From: Cyrtodaria siliqua
Lineage: Eukaryota; Mollusca; Bivalvia; Adapedonta; Hiatellidae
Direction: 5' to 3'
DNA: 64,000 nt
Assembly: GCA_037043455.1 (NCBI GenBank)
Contig: JAWPHD010000233.1
Location: forward strand, 310,001-374,000
Shown: in pieces, positions 11,725 through 23,900 of the stretch
How the letters are laid out: each line of letters starts with the position of its first letter
Numbering within the stretch: the first letter of the stretch is position 1
Notes under the pieces: generated by a model
Seen by the model: the letters and a program-made list of their open reading frames with translations, nothing else
Databases searched by the model: none
What the model was told of the DNA's origin: nothing
Program-made: the position numbers and the translations under genes

Positions 11725-11933
11725 TTAAGTGTACAGATCAAAGTCAATTCGTTTTGATGTATAGAAGGGACTATCCGTGCCAACCTTGCGACAGTACACG
11801 CCTTTCTTAAAATAGTCATCTTCTGTCCACTTGAGCATCTCGGAGCTTTTGTAGGGTCCATGGATTTCTTCATCATCTTTATCTGCCCATTTGTACTCCC
11901 ACATGACTTCGTCCGATAAATTTGAGCTGGATT
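11725..11933 (-). CDS. CD2BP2: CD2BP2 coding exon 5 (GYF domain and stop)
   Basis: The acceptor is TTTTTCATTCAG. The exon encodes residues 275-343 and a TAA stop at 11725-11727. The GYF fold signature is clear: W286, Y288, W290, GPY 300-302, M307, W310, YF 315-316, GVYCRK 319-324. The glycine that gives the domain its name is Asp314 here. Confidence 0.95.
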
Positions 11934-14900
11934 CTGAATGAAAAATAAAAGATGCTGATGAATAAGTAAAGCTACATAATACATGCTTGAAACACGTGTT
12001 AATTGTCATGTCATGTTCTGACACATATTCATAGGGAAAAGGGGTATATCAGTGTCTGACTTTAACACATGACAGCATTCTGTTGTGTAGTCACTGACCA
12101 AAAATGGATCTGTCAGAATGGGTTGAAAAGTTATGTTTACTCGCATGCGGCATGTTTTTGTATTGACACAGCATACATGACTGTGTGAAGTTTTAGGGGA
12201 AGAGGAGTTATGTATTGGACAAGGTTTTCCATTATCGGATGCATGTGAACTTGACCTTTGACCTACTGACCTAAAAATCATTCGTGGTCGTTCTCTCACC
12301 GCAGACAGGTCACCTATGGAGTTTCATGATATTTGCTTCAGTGGGAGAGGAGTGGAGCGGACAAGGTTTTTCATGATCGGGTCCCTTTAACTTTGACCTT
12401 TCACCTACTGAACTCAATATCAATTTGTTGCAAGGCGACAGGAGTTATGGAGCAGACAAGGTTTTTCATTATCAGGTCACGATGACCTTGACCTTTGACC
12501 TACTGACCTCAAAATCAGTAAGGGTCATCCTCTTATCACAGGCAGTCCACCCATGAAGTTTTATGAGATTTGCTTCAGGGGGAGAGGAGTTATCGAGCGG
12601 ACAAGGTTGCATCTACAGACAGACATGGCGAAACCAGTATACCACCTAAACAACTTCGTTTAGCAGGGCATAATAACACAAGTGATTCAGTCGGGGCGAT
12701 TAGCCACATAGCACTTATTGAACGCAAATACCGAAAAGGAAATCCCATAATCATATATGAGTCACTAACATGAATTACAATAAGAAATATCAAAGAACAT
12801 ACCTTTTGATTCTTCTCTTTTGTTTTCTTTCTGAATGGGCCCTATTTGAACAACCGTTTCTTTGGCATCACTTTTCTTGTCAAGATCATCGGCAAACATG
12901 TCCAAAGCATCGTCATCGTCCATTTCTTCAGGAAGGGTAACTCTCTCATTACCTTTATCTAATTTCTTGAGTTCGAAATTTAACTTCTCATGTGTCATTT
13001 CATACACTTCCATATTTCCATCACTTAGCACTTTATCCGCAAGACCAGTTAATGTTAGAAACATTTCTTTATCTTTAGCAGCCTGCGTATCACTCTCGCT
13101 TTCACTTTTTTGCTGTTTCTTTGCCTTCCATCTCTGACTGGAGGACATCTGTTTACCTTTATTGCCACCTAACCGTCGCAATGCTTTTGCCACTGATTCG
13201 CCAGGCTTCACATACTCCAACATTTCACTGAAAAGTATACATGTAAATAATGAATTCAATGTAATGTATTATAACAGTAGTGAAATTAGTACAGTTAAAA
13301 GAAATTATGAATTTGTGCTTTATTACTACACATGTACTAGTATTCATTTCCAAAAGCTAATTATTTCACATTCCTGTACTGATGTTGCAATATTTACTAT
13401 AAATTACTACCAACTGAACTTGCAGATATGTATTACTAATAGTAACGTTTACTGAAATTCGCAATCAAACTTATTGACCTACAATAACTGATTGTCCACA
13501 GGCAAGATGCTAACTTCATTAAGAATTGCAGACTCACTCAGAAAGCGGGCCATCCAGTGAGTTAGCAATGCTGAGAAGTCCTCGAGCTGGCTATGGCTCC
13601 TTACAGAGACAAGAGCTGGGAGTCATCGAGAGCTGGCTATGACTCCATACAGAGACAAGAGCTGGGAGTCATCGAGAGCTGGCTATGACTCCATACAGAG
13701 ACAAGAGCTGGGAGTCATTGAGAGCTGGTTATGACTCCATACAGAGACAAGAGCTGGGAGTCATCGAGAGCTGATTATGGCTCCATACAGAGACAAGAGC
13801 TGGGAGTCATCGAGAGCTGGTTATGGCTCCATACAGAGACAAGAGCTGGGAGTCATCGAGAGCTGGTTATGACTCCATACAGAGACAAGAGCTGGGAGTC
13901 ATCGAGAGCTGATTATGGCTCCATACAGAGACAAGAGCTGGGAGTCATCGAGAGCTGGTTATGACTCCATACAGAGACAAGAGCTGGGAGTCATCGAGAG
14001 CTGATTATGGCTCCATACAGAGACAAGAGCTGGGAGTCATCGAGAGCTGGTTATGACTCCATACAGAGACAAGAGCTGGGAGTCATCGAGAGCTGATTAT
14101 GGCTCCATACAGAGACAAGAGCTGGGAGTCATCGAGAGCTGGCTATGGCTCCATACAGAGACAAGAGCTGGGAGTCATCGAGAGCTGGCTATGACTCCAT
14201 ACAGAGACAAGAGCTGGGAGTCATTGAGAGCTGGTTATGACTCCATACAGAGACAAGAGCTGGGAGTCATCGAGAGCTGGCTATGGCTCCATACAGAGAC
14301 AAGAGCTGGGGGTCATCGAGAGCTGATTATGACTCCATACAGAGACAAGAGCTGGGAGTCATTGAGAGCTGGTTATGACTCCATACAGAGACAAGAGCTG
14401 GGAGTCATCGAGAGCTGGCTATGGCTCCATACAGAGACAAGAGCTGGGAGTCATTGAGAGCTGGTTATGACTCCATACAGAGACAAGAGCTGGGAGTCAT
14501 CGAGAGCTGGCTATGGCTCCATACAGAGACAAGAGCTGGGAGTCATTGAGAGCTGGTTATGACTCCATACAGAGACAAGAGCTGGGAGTCATCGAGAGCT
14601 GGCTATGGCTCCATACAGAGACAAGAGCTGGGAGTCATTGAGAGCTGGTTATGACTCCATACAGAGACAAGAGCTGGGAGTCATCGAGAGCTGGCTATGG
14701 CTCCATACAGAGACAAGAGCTGGGAGTCATTGAGAGCTGGTTATGGTTCCATACAGAGACAAGAGCTGGGAGTCATCGAGAGCTGGCTATGGCTCCATAC
14801 AGAGACAAGAGCTGGGAGTCATCGAGAGCTGGTTATGGCTCCATACAGAGACAAGAGCTTGGAGTCATCGAGAGCTGGCTATGGCTCCATACAGAGACAA

Positions 14901-17900
14901 GAGCTGGGAGTCATCGAGAGCTATTGAGAGCTGGTTATGGCTCCATACAGAGACAAGAGCTGGGAGTCATCGAGAGCTGGCTATGGCTCCATACAGAGAC
15001 AAGAGCTGGGAGTCATCGAGAGCTGGCTATGGTTCCATACAGAGACAAGAGCTGGGAGTCATTGAGAGCTGGTTATGGCTCCATACAGAGACAAGAGCTG
15101 GGAGTCATCGAGAGCTGGCTATGGCTCCATACAGAGACAAGAGCTGGGAGTCATCGAGAGCTGGCTATGGCTCCATACAGAGAAAAGAGCTGGGAGTCAT
15201 TGAGAGCTGGTTATGGCTCCATACAGAGACAAGAGCTGGGAGTCATCGAGAGCTGGCTATGGCTCCATACAAAGACAAGAGCTGGGAGTCATCGAGAGCT
15301 ATTGAGAGCTGGTTATGGCTCCATACAGAGACAAGAGCTGGGAGTCATCGAGAGCTGGCTATGGCTCCATACAGAGACAAGAGCTGGGAGTCATCGAGAG
15401 CTGGCTATGGTTCCATACAGAGACAAGAGCTGGGAGTCATCGAGAGCTATTGAGAGCTGGTTATGGCTCCATACAGAGACAAGAGCTGGGAGTCATCGAG
15501 AGCTGGTTATGGCTCCATACAGAGACAAGAGCTGGGAGTCATCGAGAGCTGGTTATGGCTCCGTACAGAGACAAGAGCTGGGAGTCATTGAGAGCTGATT
15601 ATGGCTCCATACAGAGACAAGAGCTGGGAGTCATCGAGAGCTGGCTATGGCTCCATACAGAGACAAGAGCTGGGAGTCATCGAGAGCTGGCTATGGCTCC
15701 ATACAGAGACAAGAGCTGGGAGTCATCGAGAGCTGATTATGGCTCCATACAGAGACAAGAGCTGGGAGTCATTGAGAGCTGATTATGGCTCCATACAGAG
15801 ACAAGAGCTGGGAGTCATTGAGAGCTGATTATGGCTCCATACAGAGACAAGAGCTGGGAGTCATCGAGAGCTATTGAGAGCTGGTTATGGCTCCATACAG
15901 AGACAAGAGCTGGGAGTCATTGAGAGCTGGTTATGGCTCCATACAGAGACAAGAGCTGGGAGTCATCGAGAGCTGGCTATGGCTCCATACAGAGACAAGA
16001 GCTGGGAGTCATCGAGAGCTGATTATGGCTCCATACAGAGACAAGAGCTGGGAGTCATTGAGAGCTGATTATGGCTCCATACAGAGACAAGAGCTGGGAG
16101 TCATCGAGAGCTATTGAGAGCTGGTTATGGCTCCATACAGAGACAAGAGCTGGAGTCATCGAGAGCTGGTTATGGCTCCATACAGAGACAAGAGCTGGGA
16201 GTCATCGAGAGCTGGTTATGGCTCCGTACAGAGACAAGAGCTGGGAGTCATTGAGAGCTGATTATGGCTCCATACAGAGACAAGAGCTGGGAGTCATTGA
16301 GAGCTGATTATGGCTCCATACAGAGACAAGAGCTGGAGTCATCGAGAGCTGGTTATGGCTCCATACAGAGACAAGAGCTGGGAGTCATTGAGAGCTGATT
16401 ATGGCTCCATACAGAGACAAGAGCTGGGAGTCATTGAGAGCTGATTATGGCTCCATACAGAGACAAGAGCTGGGAGTCATCCGAGAGCTGGTTATGGCTC
16501 CATACAGAGACAAGAGCTGGGAGTCATTGAGAGCTGATTATGGCTCCATACAGAGACAAGAGCTGGGAGTCATCGAGAGCTGGTTATGGCTCCATACAGA
16601 GACAAGAGCTGGGAGTCATTGAGAGCTGATTATGGCTCCATACAGAGACAAGAGCTGGGAGTCATTGAGAGCTGATTATGGCTCCATACAGAGACAAGAG
16701 CTGGGAGTCATCGAGAGCTGGCTTATGGCTCCATACAGAGACAAGAGCTGGGAGTCATCGAGAGCTGGTTATGGCTCCATACAGAGACAAGAGCTGGGAG
16801 TCATTGAGAGCTGATTATGGCTCCATACAGAGACAAGAGCTGGGAGTCATCGAGAGCTGGCTATGGCTCCATACAGAGACAAGAGCTGGGAGTCATCGAG
16901 AGCTGGTTATGGCTCCATACAGAGACAAGAGCTGGGAGTCATTGAGAGCTGATTATGGCTCCATACAGAGACAAGAGATGGGAGTCATCGAGAGCTGGTT
17001 ATGGCTCCATACAGAGACAAGAGCTGGGAGTCATCGAGAGCTGGTTATGGCTCCATACAGAGACAAGAGCTGGGAGTCATTGAGAGCTGGTTGTGGCTCC
17101 ATAGAGAGACAAGAGCTGGGAGTCATTGAGAGCTGATTATGGCTCCATACAGAGACAAGAGCTGGGAGTCATTGAGAGCTGATTATGACTCCATACAGAG
17201 ACAAGAGCTGGGAGTCATCGAGAGCTGATTATGGCTCCATACAGAGACAAGAGCTGGGAGTCATTGAGAGCTGATTATGGCTCCATACAGAGACAAGAGC
17301 TGGGAGTCATTGAGAGCTGATTATGGCTCCATACAGAGACAAGAGCTGGGAGTCATTGAGAGCTGGTTATGGCTCCATACAGAGACAAGAGCTGGGAGTC
17401 ATTGAGAGCTGGTTATGGCTCCATACAGAGACAAGGGCTGGGAGTCATCGAGAGCTGGTTATGGCTCCATACAGAGACAAGAGCTGGGAGTCATTGAGAG
17501 CTGGTTATGACTCCATACAGAGACAAGAGCTGGGAGTCATTGAGAGCTGATTATGGCTCCATACAGAGACAAGAGCTGGGAGTCATTGAGAGCTGATTAT
17601 GACTCCATACAGAGACAAGAGCTGGGAGTCATCGAGAGCTGATTATGGTTCCATACAGAGACAAGAGCTGGGAGTCATCGAGAGCTGGCTATGACTCCAT
17701 ACAGAGACAAGAGCTGGGAGTCATCGAGAGCTGGTTATGGCTCCATACAGAGACAAGAGCTGGGAGTCATTGAGAGCTGATTATGGCTCCATACAGAGAC
17801 AAGAGCTGGGAGTCATCGAGAGCTGGCTATGGTTCCATACAGAGACAAGAGCTGGGAGTCATTGAGAGCTGGCTATGGCTCCATACAGAGACAAGAGCTG

Positions 17901-20900
17901 GGAGTCATTGAGAGCTGATTATGGCTCCATACAGAGACAAGAGCTGGGAGTCATCGAGAGCTGGCTATGGCTCCATACAGAGACAAGAGCTGGGAGTTAT
18001 TGAGAGCTGACTATGGCTCCATACAGAGACAAGAGCTGGGAGTCATTCACCAACAGTGATTGATCACCACTGCAGCCCGACCATACAGAGTGTCTCATTT
18101 GAGCAAAACACTCAATAGTGTATGGATATCTGACTGAGGATGTTGAAGTTCAGTAAAGAGACTGGATTTACAAGTGATAACCCCATTCTCTGCAAGATGT
18201 AGTCATAAATTGATAGGAATGTTTCTTACATATGCATGTACTTCTTGTCATATAAACCACAAATAAATGAGTTATTTTTGGTGTTTATAACCAGTGTGCG
18301 TGCTGGTGATTTAATGATAACTAACAAGACTACACTAGCAGTTATGCTTATTAATCCACTCTAGTGTGCTCTTACAGTCAGGGGTGTGTTGCTGTTGTTT
18401 TCTGGAGCAGGGTCAAGTCGAGCGAGGTCAAGTCGTGTAGCTTTTGGAGACATTGAAATTCTAATGATCTATTAACCTTAACATTAGTTTATAAAAATAT
18501 AACACATAATCCTAGTTAGTTGTCACTACCACTTCAACAGTTCACGACTCCATTGGACCTGGATGGTTAGATAGACTATCAACTGTATTACACACACACA
18601 CCATTGGTTTACAGCACCATCCAGGGCTTTATTATAAGATCACCGTAACCAGACCAATAGTTACTAATATGTGTAAGTGGGTTTGAGGTCAGATTGGTAT
18701 GTCATACCTGTAAATGGGTTTGAGGTCTAGTGTCTGGGGTTCAGACTCGCTGTCACTGTCCTCTTGTCCATCCTTTTTTTTACCAACCTCTTTAATCCTC
18801 TCCCAGTCAATGTTGTCCATCCACTCATCTCGTACTTGATCCTGTATAATTAATACACACACCATTCATGAAATCATTTATAAAATTCATGAAATATGCT
18901 ATCGATTATTATTCAAGCTACTCTCCTTTGCATGGGTCATACAGTACTATGCGTTTGTTCAAATGGTCTTACATGATTTTTTGCAATATTGCAACTTGAA
19001 ATATGATGAACAAGGCTAAAGAGGTTGAAGAGCTATCCTGCTGATAATTTTTGTTTGTATGGTGTTTTACGTCATTTTCAACACATGTAAGGTTATATAT
19101 TGTTGTGTTGGAGGCAGACCACCTATTTTTCCTGGGTAGAACCAGTACTGTATACCTCCCGCCATCCGTAAGAATCGACACAGAGGCGAAGGTTTACAAC
19201 GCAACGGTGTTAACCATAAGGCCACGGAGACGCTTGCCATCGTGCTGAGAAGGTTTATCACTATTAGGTCATGGTAACATTCTAACTAAAACAACAGTTA
19301 AAGAGGAACATCTCTGGCAATTAACTTTTGTCTCTTTTAACACAAAACTATATAAGTTTATTAGCAGTTAGTGACGGCAATTATTTTCAGACACTTTTAA
19401 GAAATCTAAGGAATGTATTGAATCTATTTATAACCTTGAAGTAAACTTGTTAATGTCAAATCAATCCAGAAATAAAGTGTAATTAATTACCTTATCCTTA
19501 CTAAATATGTATGTGCCGTCTTTGTCAAAGTGGCCTTCTTCCAGTTCTTCCTTCATGTTAAATGGTGTTATCTTGATACCGTCATCAATGTCCACGGTAC
19601 CTTCTTCTTGCCCTTTGAAAATAATTAAGAATCGTGTAAACTCTGCTTCTTGAGTAGTGAGACTATGCCATGCATGGTAACTCTCCTAAACGAGGAGTGA
19701 GATTATGCCATACATGTCAACTCTCCTACATGAGGAGTGAGATTATGCCATACATGTCAACTCTCCTAAACGAGGAGTGAGATTATGCCATACATGTCAA
19801 CTCTCCTACATGAGGAGTGAGATTAATGCATGGTGCATGTCAACTCTCCTACATCAGGAGTGAGATTATGCCATACATGTCAACTCTCCTACATGAGTGA
19901 GATTATGCCATGCATGGACACTCTCCTAAACGAGGAGTGAGATTATGCCATACATGTCAACTCTCCTACATGAGGAGTGAGATTATGCCATGCATGTCAA
20001 CTCTCCTAAATTAGGAGTGAGATTATGCCATACATGTCAACTCTCCTAAATGAGGAGTGAGATTATGCCATACATGTCAACTCTCCTAAATGAGGAGTGA
20101 GATTATGCCATACATGTCAACTCTCCTACATGAGGAGTGAGATTATGCCATACATGTCAACTCTCCTATATCAGGAGTGAGATTATGCCATACATGTCAA
20201 CTCTCCTAAATGAGGAGTGAGATTATGCCATACATGTCAACTCTCCTAAATGAGGAGTGAGATTATGCCATACATGTCAACTCTCCTACATGAGGAGTGA
20301 GATTATGCCATACATGTCAACTCTCCTAAATGAGGAGTGAGATTATGCCATACATGTCAACTCTCCTACATGAGGAGTGAGATTATGCCATACATTTCAA
20401 CTCTCCTAAATTAGGAGTGAGATTATGCCATACATGTCAACTCTTCTAAATGAGGAGTGAGATTATGCCATACATGTCAACTCTCCTAAATGAGGAGTGA
20501 GATTATGCCATACATGTCAACTCTCCTACATGAGTGAGATTATGCCATGCATGGACACTCTCCTAAACGAGGAGTGAGATTATGCCATACATGTCAACTC
20601 TCCTACATGAGTGAGATTATGCCATGCATGGACACTCTCCTAAACGAGGAGTGAGATTATGCCATACATGTCAACTCTCCTACATGAGGAGTGAGATTAT
20701 GCCATGCATGGACACTATCGTAAACGAGGAGTGAGATTTTGCCATACATGTCAACTCTCCTACATGAGGAGTGAGATTATGCCATACATGTCAACTATCC
20801 TAAATGAGGTTGAGATTATGCCATACATGTCAACTATCCTAAATGAGGAGTGAGATTATGCCATACATGTCAACTCTCCTAAACAAGGAGTGAGATTATG

Positions 20901-23900
20901 CCATACATGTCAACTCTCCTACATGAGTGAGATTATGCCATGCATGGACACTATCGTTAACGAGTAGTGAGATTATGCCATACATGTCAACTCTCCTACA
21001 TGAGTGAGATTATGCCATGCATGGACACTCTCCTAAACGAGGAATGAGATTATGCCATACATGTCAACTCTCCTACATCAGTTAGGTTGGGCCATGCATG
21101 TAAACTCTACTACATGAGCAGTGAGATTATGCCATGCATGTCAACTCCCCTACATCAGTGAGATTGTGTCATGCATGTAAACTCTCCTACATCAATCAGA
21201 TTGTGTCATAAATGAGGAGTGAGATTGTGCCATGCATGTAAACGATCATACATAAAGGGTGAGATTATGCCTAATGCATGTCAATCTCATTATAATTTAA
21301 TCCTAATTACGCTTTGATACTCTCCACTATAGGATCTGACAACACAGCCTTGGAGGTCACGTCAAATCGATCTTTCATCTAATCCATATTCATGAGAAGA
21401 TCAACTAAATTTAACCAATGAAATCTCGTGTTTCATAGGCACTTCAGATGATGTTCGAGTGAACTGAACAAACAAAAATCCACATAGATCACATATACCC
21501 GAAAAAAAGATAAAGTTGCATTGTGTTAATGCTTTGGATTGCATGATAAATTCAAAGAAATGCACTAAATGGCAATGCCACATGTTTAATAGCAAGAAAA
21601 AGAAGAAAATCATGGGCGCGGTCATGTTTTTTGAAAACATTCGGAACATTCTATTTGTATCTGAAAAATATATATCCTACCGAGATTATTGCAACATTAT
21701 GTTTTCTATATAATACCTATTAATATATCTGGCCCGTTTAGCACAGTTGGCAGCGAGATAGCCCATTGCGACGTTCTATTATTATTACCTGTGAGTGTAA
21801 TTTTAGTGTGGGTTACGAGTTCAACCCTACAAAGCGGTACTTCTTTTCTTTGTACCGCTATTGAATTCCTTCAAACAATCTTGGTTTCATGAATGTTGAT
21901 GTGTTATGTTTGTCAATGCATTTTTTTTGTGTTTTATTAGCTAAAAGTTATGGACATTGTCTCTTTCAATACCGAGCGTAGACTGCTCCACAGTGTTTGA
22001 CTGAAACACGACATGCACAGTGAAGCAGTCTATACCGAGCAATTTTGAAGATTGAAATCTGATTGGCTAATCGTAAGGTAAAGGGTCTGATTTTAATGAG
22101 ATTGATTGCATGTAAACTCTCCTACACGAGGAGTGAGATTGTGTCATGCATATAAACTGTATAACATCAACACGACAACTTAGTCTCATTTATTTGACAT
22201 CTTGGGTGCTTTTTTTACATACGGACATTCAAAGATGCACCCTCGACGTCTCATTGCGTTTGACCAAAAACTGTGTGGACAATTTCGGACCGAACACCCA
22301 ACCCATTTAAAAACTAAATATGCGATACTGTATGTTGTGTCGGTTAACTATGTAGTATTGTTATTTTATGTATGCTTTTTTCGTGCTTAAGGTGGGGTAT
22401 GTGGGTAATTGGTCATTAAAAATAATAATCGACTACCCCTTCCCCGCCATGTTTTCTTTTATTAATCTATTATTATTTTATGTTTTTTGTTAATATTTTT
22501 CCCCCTATGATTGTCGGGGTAGAATACAACCACTGCAAATCCCACTAGAGGCACCCCCAACCTCGCCCTTCATGTTCATTTTGTAATTTTTTAGCACGCT
22601 CATTCAAGGTCTTCATTGCAAATGTGGAAACGTGGCAATTTAAGCTGTATTAGTGTTGGGAACTAGAGGTCAATGACCTTGAAGCTCTACTGATAGGTTT
22701 TTGATAGCTAGATCAACATTCCTGTGAAGTTTCATGAAAATCCGTCAAGTAGTTTCATAGGAGTAGTCGATACAAGTTTTCATTATACAACTCTATGTAA
22801 ACAAAGATGACCACTAGGGGCCATGTTTAACGTCAATCAAATATAATTTTTGACAAGGATCAACATTATGTCATACTGATCATTTTAGAAAAAGTCCCAT
22901 ATCAATATCACTTATAGTTTTCAAGAAGTAGTCGCTACAAACTTGTATTTTGAAAATCTATTTTTAGCCATGACGGCCATCTTGAATTTCCGGCTGACCT
23001 GAAATTTTGCTAGGATCAATAAGATATCAAGAGCAACATTCCTGTAAAGTTTCATGACAATCCGCCAAGTAGTTTCAGAGGAGTAGTCGCTACAAGTTTT
23101 CATTATATAACTCTATGCAAACAAAGATGGCCGCTGACAGCCATGTTTAACTTTGAATCAAAACGATTTTTGACAAGGACCAACATCATGTCATGCTGAT
23201 CATTTTAGAAAAAGTCCCATATCAATATCACTTATAGTTATTCAAATGAATATTTTATTAGCCAGAGTTGTTAAGCATCTAATCTGGATTGCAAAGGTTA
23301 TCAAAAAGTTGCCTTAGTACAAAAATGGCATAATATATGCGAACAATATATAAAAAAAATATCTAAAAAAACAACTTTTTCCTACCTACCTACCCTAACT
23401 TTTTGACAGGGTGAAACCAGAAATACACAAGTTTTTTTTTATAGGCCTAAACAAAGATGGCCACTGGCGGCCATGTTTAACGTCGCATCAAAATAATTTT
23501 CGACATGGATCAACGTCATTCCATACTGATCATTTTAGAAAAAGTCTCATATCAATATCACTTATAGTTTTCAAGAAGTACTCGCTACAAACTTGTTTTT
23601 TGAAAATCTATTTTTAGCTGTGGCAGCCTTCTTGAATTTCCGACCAACCTGAAATGTTGCTAGGATCATTAAGACATCAAGAGCAACATTCCTGTGAAGT
23701 TTCATGGAAATCCGTCGGGTAGTTTCAGAGGAGTAGTCGCTACAAGTTTTTACTAAATAACTCTATGTAAACAAAGATGGACGCTGGCAGCCATGTTTAA
23801 CGTCGAATCAAAACGATTTTCGACAAGGACCAACATCATGTCATGCTGATCATTTCAGAAAAAGTCCCATATCAATATCACTTAGACTTTTCAAGAAGTA

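Noticed and set aside
13731..17550. Long stop-free ORFs (up to 315 residues) with a 46-residue repeat
   Set aside because: They are produced by the 46-bp minisatellite, occur in all plus frames, start and stop with single-base unit variants, and lie in the antisense direction within a CD2BP2 intron.
19645..21290. CRISPR-like array
   Set aside because: There are no unique spacers; the 40-base units are contiguous and the genome is eukaryotic.
21730..21850. Functional tRNA gene
   Set aside because: The A/B-box spacing is too long and no acceptor stem or anticodon arm could be drawn.
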